Origin: Mycolicibacterium chubuense NBB4
GTDB taxonomy: Bacteria > Actinomycetota > Actinomycetes > Mycobacteriales > Mycobacteriaceae
Direction of reading: 5' to 3'
Assembly (NCBI RefSeq): GCF_000266905.1
Contig: NC_018027.1
Span: 2,852,001 to 2,916,000, forward strand
Length of the DNA stretch: 64,000 nucleotides
In this document: piece by piece, positions 58,021 through 64,000 of the stretch
How positions within the stretch are numbered: the first letter of the stretch is position 1
Layout: every line of letters begins with the position of its first letter
Notes under the pieces: generated by a model
Told to the model about the DNA's origin: nothing
Seen by the model: the letters and a program-made list of their open reading frames with translations, nothing else
The model's database searches: none
Made by a program: the position numbers and the translations under genes

Positions 58021-60213
58021 TCAGCCAACGTTGTTCGCTGCCTTGAACTCCCGGCGGCGCCGGTGCAGGATCGGCTCGGTGTAGCCGCTGGGCTGCGCGC
58101 CGCCGGCGAGGATCAGTTCCTGTGCGGCCTGGAAGGCGATGCTGCCCTCCGGGTCGGGTGCCATCGGCCGGAAGTCGGGGTCCGCGGCGTTCTGCTCGTC
58201 GACCACGGCCGCCATCCGGCGCAGGCTGGCCTTGACGTCCTCTTCGGTGATCACGCCGTGGCGCAGCCAGTTGGCCAGCAGCTGGCTGGAGATGCGCAGC
58301 GTCGCACGGTCCTCCATCAGCGCCACGTCGTGGATGTCGGGGACCTTCGAACAACCCACGCCGGCGTCGATCCAGCGCACCACGTAGCCGAGGATCGACT
58401 GGCAGTTGTTGTCGACCTCCTCGCGGATCTCCTCCGGCGCCCACGCCAGCTCCTTGGCCAACGGGATGGTCAGCAGGGCCTCGACCGTCGCGCGCCGCTT
58501 GCCGGCCAGCTCCTCCTGCACCGCGAAGACATCCACCTCGTGGTAGTGCATGGCGTGCAGCGTCGCCGCCGTCGGCGAGGGCACCCACGCGGTGGTCGCA
58601 CCCGCCTTGGGCTGGCCGATCTTCTGGTCGACCATGTCGGCCATCAGCTCGGTCATCGCCCACATGCCCTTGCCGATCTGCGCCTTGCCGGACATGCCGG
58701 TCTCGAGGCCGATATCGACGTTCTGGTCCTCGTAGGCCTTGATCCAGTCGGTGGACTTCATCGCACCCTTGCGGATCATCGGGCCGGCTTCCATCGACGT
58801 GTGGATCTCGTCGCCGGTGCGGTCCAGGAAGCCGGTGTTGATGAACACGACGCGGTCCGCGGCGGCTTTGATACACGCCTTCAGGTTCAGCGTGGTGCGG
58901 CGCTCCTCGTCCATGATGCCGACCTTGATGGTGTTCTGCGGCAGGCCGAGCACATCCTCGACGCGGCTGAACAGCTCGCAGGTGAACGCGACCTCGTCGG
59001 GGCCGTGCATCTTGGGCTTGACGATGTAGATCGAGCCGGTGCGGCTGTTGACCAGCGGGCCGTTGCCGTCGTTCGCCTTCAGCCCGTGGATCGCGATGAG
59101 GCTGGTGAACAGCGCGTCCTGGATGCCCTCGGGCACCTCTGCGCCTTCGGCGTCGGTGATGGCGTCGTTGGTCATCAGGTGGCCGACGTTGCGCACGAAC
59201 AGCAGGCTGCGGCCAGGGAGGGTGACCTCGGTCTCGCCGTCGGGGGCGGTGTAGGTGCGGTCCTCGTTGAGGACGCGGGTGAACGTCTTGTCGTTTTTGG
59301 TGACCTCTTCTTGCAGGTCGCCACGGTTCAGACCGAGCCAGTTGCGGTAGCCGAGCACCTTGTCGTCGGCGTCGACGGCCGCGACCGAGTCCTCGAAGTC
59401 CATGATCGTGGTGATCGCGGACTCGAGCACCACGTCCTTGATGCCGGCCTTGTCGGTCGAACCGATCGGCGATTCGGCGTCGACGAGGATCTCGATGTGC
59501 AGCCCGTGGTTGGCCAGCAGCACGCTGGTCGGCGCGTCGGCCTCACCGAGGTACCCGACGAGCTGCTCGTTGTTCTTCAGCCCGGCCGAGCCACCGTCGT
59601 CCAGGGTCGCGGTGAGTTGACCGTCGTCGATCTTCAGGCCGGTGATGTCGGCCCAGGATCCCGAGGCCAGCGGGACGGCGCTGTCGAGGAAGCGCCGCGC
59701 GTAGGCGATGACCTTGTCGCCGCGGATCTTGTTGTAGCTGCTGCCGGCTTCTGCGCCGCCCTCGTCGGAGATGACGTCGGTGCCGTAGAGCGCGTCGTAG
59801 AGCGAACCCCACCGCGCGTTGGCGGCGTTGAGCGCGAAGCGGGCGTTGAGGATCGGCACCACCAGCTGCGGGCCCGCGGTCGTGGTGATCTCGTCGTCGA
59901 CGCCCGCGGTGGTGATGGTGAAGTCGTCCGGTTCCGGCTGCAGGTAGCCGATGTCGGTGAGGAACTGCCGGTAGTCCTCGCCTTCGAAGCCGCCGATGAC
60001 CCGGGCGCGGTGCCACCGGTCGATCTGCGCCTGCAGGTCGTCGCGGCGGGCCAGCAGGTCCTGATTGGCCGGGGTGAGGTCGGCGACGACCTTGTCGACA
60101 CCGGACCAGAAGCTGTCGGCGTCGATGTCGGTGCCCGGCAACGCCTCGTTGTTGATGAAGTCGTACAACACGGGGGCGACGCGCAGGTTACCCACCGTCA
60201 CGCGATCGGTCAT
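58021..60213 (-). CDS. glcB: Malate synthase G
   Basis: 730 residues against 741 in M. tuberculosis GlcB. It condenses glyoxylate with acetyl-CoA to malate in the glyoxylate shunt, needed for growth on fatty acids. Recognisable parts are [20 protein letters not shown] at the N-terminus, [10 protein letters not shown], the TIM-barrel stretch [36 protein letters not shown] and the C-terminal active-site region [17 protein letters not shown] 60213 gives the expected N-terminus; an upstream in-frame ATG adds 13 unlikely residues. It belongs to the conserved chromosome (Rv1837c) and is not part of the PKS island, though its role in fatty-acid use suits the setting. Confidence 0.97.
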   Translation of the reverse strand: MTDRVTVGNLRVAPVLYDFINNEALPGTDIDADSFWSGVDKVVADLTPANQDLLARRDDLQAQIDRWHRARVIGGFEGEDYRQFLTDIGYLQPEPDDFTITTAGVDDEITTTAGPQLVVPILNARFALNAANARWGSLYDALYGTDVISDEGGAEAGSSYNKIRGDKVIAYARRFLDSAVPLASGSWADITGLKIDDGQLTATLDDGGSAGLKNNEQLVGYLGEADAPTSVLLANHGLHIEILVDAESPIGSTDKAGIKDVVLESAITTIMDFEDSVAAVDADDKVLGYRNWLGLNRGDLQEEVTKNDKTFTRVLNEDRTYTAPDGETEVTLPGRSLLFVRNVGHLMTNDAITDAEGAEVPEGIQDALFTSLIAIHGLKANDGNGPLVNSRTGSIYIVKPKMHGPDEVAFTCELFSRVEDVLGLPQNTIKVGIMDEERRTTLNLKACIKAAADRVVFINTGFLDRTGDEIHTSMEAGPMIRKGAMKSTDWIKAYEDQNVDIGLETGMSGKAQIGKGMWAMTELMADMVDQKIGQPKAGATTAWVPSPTAATLHAMHYHEVDVFAVQEELAGKRRATVEALLTIPLAKELAWAPEEIREEVDNNCQSILGYVVRWIDAGVGCSKVPDIHDVALMEDRATLRISSQLLANWLRHGVITEEDVKASLRRMAAVVDEQNAADPDFRPMAPDPEGSIAFQAAQELILAGGAQPSGYTEPILHRRRREFKAANNVG

Positions 60214-60297
60214 GATTCCTCCCTCGCTTGCACGCACGCCGTCGGGCGCCATGCCGTCTGAATTGTCGTCGATCCAGCTTACCCACCGGTAACAGGG

Positions 60298-61194
60298 CTA
60301 TTCCCCCGTGGCGGCGTCCCGCAGCACCGTGCAGCGGTCCAGCAGCCTCGCCCGCAGTGGGGCGGCGCGCTCGCTGATCGCCTCCTGGGCCCGAGCGTAG
60401 GCACGCCGGCCCGCGGGGGTCTCGACGGCGATGGGCTCGAATCCGAAGTCCCGCAGATCGTAAGGGCTGGCCCGCATGTCGAGCACACGGGCCTCCGTCG
60501 CCAACTCCAGACAGTCAAGCACCAGCTCCGAGGAGATCAGCGGTCCCAGCTTGAACGCCCACTTGTACAGGTCCATCCCGGCATGGACGCATCCCGGTTG
60601 TTCGGTGGCGATCTGACTCTCCCGGGTCAGGTGGGCGGCGTTGCGTTCGGCGGCGGGTCCGGTGAAGAACCGGTAGGCGTCGAAGTGACTGCACCGCAGG
60701 GGCATCGACTCGACGACCGTATCGGTGCCCGCCGCGCCCAGCCGGAGCGGGACCCGGTCGTGGCGCACCGCCGGCGCGCGATAGACCATCGCCCACTCGT
60801 GCAGCCCGAAGCAGGTGAACCGGGCCGGCCGCGACGCGGTGGCCGCCAGCAGGTCGGCGATGAAGCGCACCGTGCCGAGGCGGGCGTGAAGGTGGTCCCG
60901 ACCGACCGTGACGCCGTCACCGTCGCGCGTGTACCCGGTGCGCTCGAGGTAGCGCTGCGCGGCCGCACCGCCGAGGACGGTTCCGTAGCCGGGATGCCAG
61001 ATGCGCAGCTGGCGGGGACGCAGGCTGTAGTAGGTGAACAAGAAGTCGAACACCGGGTGTGCCCGGCCGGCGCGGCGGCGGGCGAGATGGGGTTCGAGCA
61101 GCAGGTCGGCGCGCCGCTGGTACGCGGCGGCGCGGGGCTGCCAGGTGGACTCATCGAGCGAATCAGACACCGCGGCGGGCCGCGAATCAGACAC
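60298..61194 (-). CDS. Conserved mycobacterial protein of unknown function (often labelled 3-methyladenine DNA glycosylase)
   Basis: 298 residues. Homologues at this place in mycobacterial genomes carry the name 3-methyladenine DNA glycosylase, as far as I recall, but I see no helix-hairpin-helix or other glycosylase motif. The sequence is rich in aromatic residues and His (HPVFDFLFTYYSLRPRQLRIWHPGYG, FGLHEWAMVYR, LRCSHFDAYRFF, HAGMDLYKWAFKLGP), so an enzyme is likely. GTG 61194 overlaps the preceding gene by eight bases; GTG 61170 is an alternative. Co-transcription with the two CNNM/CBS genes is likely. Function should be regarded as unknown. Confidence 0.75.
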   Translation of the reverse strand: MSDSRPAAVSDSLDESTWQPRAAAYQRRADLLLEPHLARRRAGRAHPVFDFLFTYYSLRPRQLRIWHPGYGTVLGGAAAQRYLERTGYTRDGDGVTVGRDHLHARLGTVRFIADLLAATASRPARFTCFGLHEWAMVYRAPAVRHDRVPLRLGAAGTDTVVESMPLRCSHFDAYRFFTGPAAERNAAHLTRESQIATEQPGCVHAGMDLYKWAFKLGPLISSELVLDCLELATEARVLDMRASPYDLRDFGFEPIAVETPAGRRAYARAQEAISERAAPLRARLLDRCTVLRDAATGE

Positions 61195-62248
61195 GGTGGG
61201 TGCTGTCGCGAACGGTGCCCACGAGGTCCTCGACCAGGTCTTCGAGCGCGATGATCGCCGTTGGGCTGCCTTCGGCGGAGGTGACCAGCGCCAGGTGGCT
61301 GTTGGTGCGCCGCAGCCTGGTCAGCGCGTCGGGCAGCGGCAGCGATGCGGGCACCCGGGGGAGCGGCCGCACCAGCGACATCTCCACCACGGCGGCGCCG
61401 TCGGGCCGGCCGTCGAGCAGCGGCAGCACGTCCTTGATGTGCAGGTACCCGATGTAGCTGCCGGCCGGGTCGGCGACGGGGAACCGGGAGTAGCCCGTCT
61501 CGGTGAGCGCTTCTTCGATGGCGCCGACCGTCGGACCGGCCCCTTCGCGGGCGACGGGGACGGCCCGGATCTGGTGCAGGGGCAGCGCGACGTCGTTGAC
61601 GACGCGGTTGCGGATCTGCAGGGCACGCGTGACCCGGGTGTGCTCCTCGGGATCGAGCAGCCCCTCCGACAGCGACTCGGCGATCATCTCCGACAGCTCG
61701 ACGGTCGACACCGTGACGTCGAGCTCGTCCTTGGGTTCCACGCCGAGTGCGCGCAGCGAGGCGTTGGCGCACCAGTTGTAGAACGCGATGAACGGACGCG
61801 CCGCCCGAATGTAGAGGAGATAGACGGGGATGAGCAGCATCGCCGCGGACTCGGGTCCGGCGATCGCGATGTTCTTGGGCACCATCTCACCGAGCAGCAC
61901 GTGCATGGTCACGACGATGGCCAGGCCCACCAGGAACGCGACGGTGTGCAGCACGGCGTCGGGAATGCCGACCAGCCCGAACGGTTTCTCCAGCAGATGC
62001 GCGACCGCGGGTTCGGCGACGCGGCCCAGCAGGATCGAGCAGATCGTGATGCCCAGCTGCGAGCCGGCCAACATCAGCGACAGGCGTTCGCCGGCCCTGA
62101 TCACGGTCACCGCGCTGGACTTGCCCTGCTCGGCCAGCGCCTCGAGCCGGTCACGGCGCGCCGAGATCAGCGCGAATTCCGAGGCCACGAAGAACGCGTT
62201 CGCGGCCAGGAGCACGAACGTCAGCAGCACCCCGAAGACGTCACCCAT
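61187..62248 (-). CDS. CNNM/CorC-type membrane protein with DUF21 and CBS domains (Rv1841c-like)
   Basis: 353 residues. The N-terminal DUF21 part has about four membrane helices ([25 protein letters not shown] at the start, later [30 protein letters not shown], with the conserved GEMVPK). A CBS pair follows ([15 protein letters not shown] to the end). Relatives transport or sense divalent cations such as Mg2+. It lacks the C-terminal CorC/HlyC domain seen in its neighbour. The gene overlaps the upstream paralogue by eight bases and the downstream gene by eight bases, so the three form one operon. Conserved chromosomal position. Confidence 0.9.
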   Translation of the reverse strand: MGDVFGVLLTFVLLAANAFFVASEFALISARRDRLEALAEQGKSSAVTVIRAGERLSLMLAGSQLGITICSILLGRVAEPAVAHLLEKPFGLVGIPDAVLHTVAFLVGLAIVVTMHVLLGEMVPKNIAIAGPESAAMLLIPVYLLYIRAARPFIAFYNWCANASLRALGVEPKDELDVTVSTVELSEMIAESLSEGLLDPEEHTRVTRALQIRNRVVNDVALPLHQIRAVPVAREGAGPTVGAIEEALTETGYSRFPVADPAGSYIGYLHIKDVLPLLDGRPDGAAVVEMSLVRPLPRVPASLPLPDALTRLRRTNSHLALVTSAEGSPTAIIALEDLVEDLVGTVRDSTHRV

Positions 62249-63641
62249 CGGCGGTGTCCTCGTCCTCGTCCTCGTCCTCGTGCTCGTCCTCGTCGCGGTC
62301 GTCGCGGCGGCCCAACTTGTTCAGTTCGAGCTGGTCGATGCGGCGGCCGTCCATCTTCACCACGGTGGCCAGCCACAGCACCGGATCCTCGATCGGGCCG
62401 TCCGGGTCGAAAGCGCGCAGCTCCACGGTCTCGCCTTCTTCGGGGATGTGGCCGAGTTTCTCCAGCATCAGCCCGCCGATCGTCTCGTAATCGCCTTCGG
62501 GCGCGCGGAACTCGGTGTTCTCGGCCACCTCGTCGATGCGGAGCAGCCCCGACACCTGCCAGCCGCGCCCCGCGGCGACCACGTCGGGCGGTTCCACGTC
62601 GTGCTCGTCGCGGACGTCGCCGACGATCTCCTCGATGAGGTCCTCGACGGTCACCATTCCGGCGGTGCCGCCGTATTCGTCGACCACCAGGGCGGTCTGC
62701 AGTCCGTTCGCGCGCACCTCGGCCATGACCGCGTCGCCGTCGAGGGTCGAGGGCACCTTGGTGAGCGGTTGCGCGAGGTGGGCCAGCAGCGTCGTCGCGC
62801 GCCGCTCGTAGGGCACCGCGAAGACCTGTTTGACGTGCACCATCCCGATCGTCTCGTCGAGGTCGCCGCGGATCACGGGGAACCGGGAGTGGCCCGTGCG
62901 CACGGCGGCCTGGCTGAGGTCGAGCACGGTCTCGTCGGCGTCGAGGGTGTCGATCTTCGAGCGCGGCGTCATCAGTTCCTCGGCCGTGCGGTCGCCGAAT
63001 TGCAGGGAGCGGTCGACCAGGACGGCGGTGACGGGATCCAGCGAACCGCTCTGGGCCGACGACCGCACCAGCGACACCAGCTCCTGCGGCGAGCGGGCGG
63101 AGCGCAACTCCTCGGCCGGCTCGATGCCGAGCCGGCGCAGGATCCAGTTGGCGGTGCCGTTGGTGAGCCGGATCAGCGGGGTGAACAGGAAGGAGAACAT
63201 CAGCTGCGGCGCGGCCGCGAAGCGTGCGGTCGGCACCGGATGGGCCACGGCCAGGTTCTTCGGGACCAGCTCGCCGTAGACCATCGACACCGACGTGGCG
63301 ATCAGGATGGCCAGCGCGAGGGCCAACCCGCTGACGAAGCGCTCCGGCACCTTGAGGGCTTCCAGGCCGGGGGCGATGAGCCGCGCCACGACGGGTTCGG
63401 CCAGGAAACCGGTGGCCAGTGTGGTGATCGAGATGCCCACCTGCGCGCCCGAGAGCTGGGTGGACAGCGTGCGGTGTGCCCGCCGGACGAGATGGTCGCG
63501 GCGGTCCCCGCTGCGGGCGTTGGCCTCGACGGTGCTGCGTTCCAGCGCGGTCAGGGAGAACTCCGCGGCGACGAAGACGGCGGTGCCGGCGGTCAGCAGC
63601 GCGAATGCGAGGAGGGACAGCGCTGCCATCAGCGGGCTCAT
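62241..63641 (-). CDS. CNNM/CorC-type membrane protein with DUF21, CBS and CorC/HlyC domains (Rv1842c-like)
   Basis: 466 residues. DUF21 with about four helices ([20 protein letters not shown] at the start, [20 protein letters not shown] before [10 protein letters not shown]), then a CBS pair ([15 protein letters not shown] to [28 protein letters not shown]), then a CorC/HlyC domain with [21 protein letters not shown]. Such proteins take part in Mg2+ or other cation handling. The end is a very acidic Asp/Glu/His tail, which could bind cations. ATG 63641; ATG 63629 is also possible. First gene of the three-gene operon that runs towards glcB. Confidence 0.9.
   Translation of the reverse strand: MSPLMAALSLLAFALLTAGTAVFVAAEFSLTALERSTVEANARSGDRRDHLVRRAHRTLSTQLSGAQVGISITTLATGFLAEPVVARLIAPGLEALKVPERFVSGLALALAILIATSVSMVYGELVPKNLAVAHPVPTARFAAAPQLMFSFLFTPLIRLTNGTANWILRRLGIEPAEELRSARSPQELVSLVRSSAQSGSLDPVTAVLVDRSLQFGDRTAEELMTPRSKIDTLDADETVLDLSQAAVRTGHSRFPVIRGDLDETIGMVHVKQVFAVPYERRATTLLAHLAQPLTKVPSTLDGDAVMAEVRANGLQTALVVDEYGGTAGMVTVEDLIEEIVGDVRDEHDVEPPDVVAAGRGWQVSGLLRIDEVAENTEFRAPEGDYETIGGLMLEKLGHIPEEGETVELRAFDPDGPIEDPVLWLATVVKMDGRRIDQLELNKLGRRDDRDEDEHEDEDEDEDTADG
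62256..62293 (-). repeat. GTCCTC hexamer tract encoding the acidic tail
   Basis: Near-perfect tandem GTCCTC (GAGGAC on the coding strand) units, broken once by GTGCTC. It encodes alternating Glu and Asp in the tail of the CNNM protein. A hexamer repeat keeps the frame, so length change is tolerated. Confidence 0.8.
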
Positions 63642-63830
63642 CGAGGTGCTCTCAGGTCAGCGGGAAAGCCGGGCCACACGCCCGGCCGACTAGGGGACGG
63701 TTCGCCCTCGGAGGGGTCGTGGTCGGGCCGCTCGGCCTGTACGGCCGGCTCGGATGGGCCTCCATCCAGTGCCTGCGGCACCTGGTCCCTTTCGTGTCGA
63801 CTGATGGTTCCCACATGCTAGCCGAAAACA

Positions 63831-63852
63831 CGTCGCCGCCGAGACGGCGACG
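63831..63852 (-). terminator. Terminator after guaB1
   Basis: CGTCGCCG and CGGCGACG form an 8-base stem with a 6-base loop just after the guaB1 stop. On the minus strand the stem is followed by TGTTTTC, a short T-run, giving a textbook terminator. The remaining bases to 63642 hold no gene and should contain the promoter of the CNNM operon. Confidence 0.7.
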
Positions 63853-63856
63853 AGGC

Positions 63857-64000
<144 letters not shown>

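Noticed and set aside
60298..61194. Function as 3-methyladenine DNA glycosylase
   Set aside because: This name is used for homologues, but no glycosylase motif is visible, so only an unknown function is supported.

Overview
The window is high-GC actinobacterial DNA, and gene content and order mark it as a mycobacterium, probably a non-tuberculous or environmental (Mycolicibacterium-like) one. Both edges are conserved mycobacterial chromosome. On the left is gcvP (gcvB in M. tuberculosis). On the right, on the minus strand, lie a von Willebrand-type protein (Rv1836c-like), glcB, a conserved hypothetical, two CNNM/CBS membrane proteins (Rv1841c/Rv1842c-like) and the last 47 codons of guaB1. In M. 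tuberculosis these neighbours lie close together. Here about 53 kb of lipid-metabolism genes separate gcvP from the Rv1836c-like gene.

2.7-37.3 kb: a phthiocerol-dimycocerosate (PDIM)-like assembly line on the plus strand, tesA - fadD26 - PKS1 - fadD - PKS2 - PKS3 - PKS4 - PKS5/ppsE - drrA - drrB - drrC - papA5. From fadD26 to drrC nearly every junction overlaps or is only a few bases long. The gene order copies the PDIM locus, but the logic differs. There are two fatty-acyl-AMP ligases, each overlapping a PKS that begins with its own loading ACP. PKS3 has the order KS-AT-KR-DH-ACP. No module has an enoylreductase, and no mycocerosic acid synthase is present. C-terminal tails suggest that PKS1 and PKS3 both hand over to PKS4, giving two alternative entries into one shared end of the line. 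The likely scheme is: FadDs load fatty acids, the PKSs extend them, PKS5 and TesA finish and release, Drr exports, and PapA5 esterifies with an acyl donor made elsewhere.

37.3-44.1 kb: possible tailoring genes. These are a TcmP/LCM-type methyltransferase convergent with papA5, a flavodoxin - DUF2505 - nitroreductase mini-operon, a Baeyer-Villiger-type monooxygenase, a P450 and a short-chain dehydrogenase.

44.5-56.1 kb: an envelope and lipid-oxidation block. It holds a secreted protein with a Thr-rich repeat, a second SDR, a cutinase, a second Baeyer-Villiger-type monooxygenase, two secreted PE-PPE-domain hydrolase-like proteins diverging from an AT-rich kilobase, an AlkB-type hydroxylase, and a cyclooxygenase-like haem peroxidase.

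No tRNA, rRNA, CRISPR array, integrase or transposase was seen. Comparisons with M. tuberculosis proteins are from memory and were not computed.
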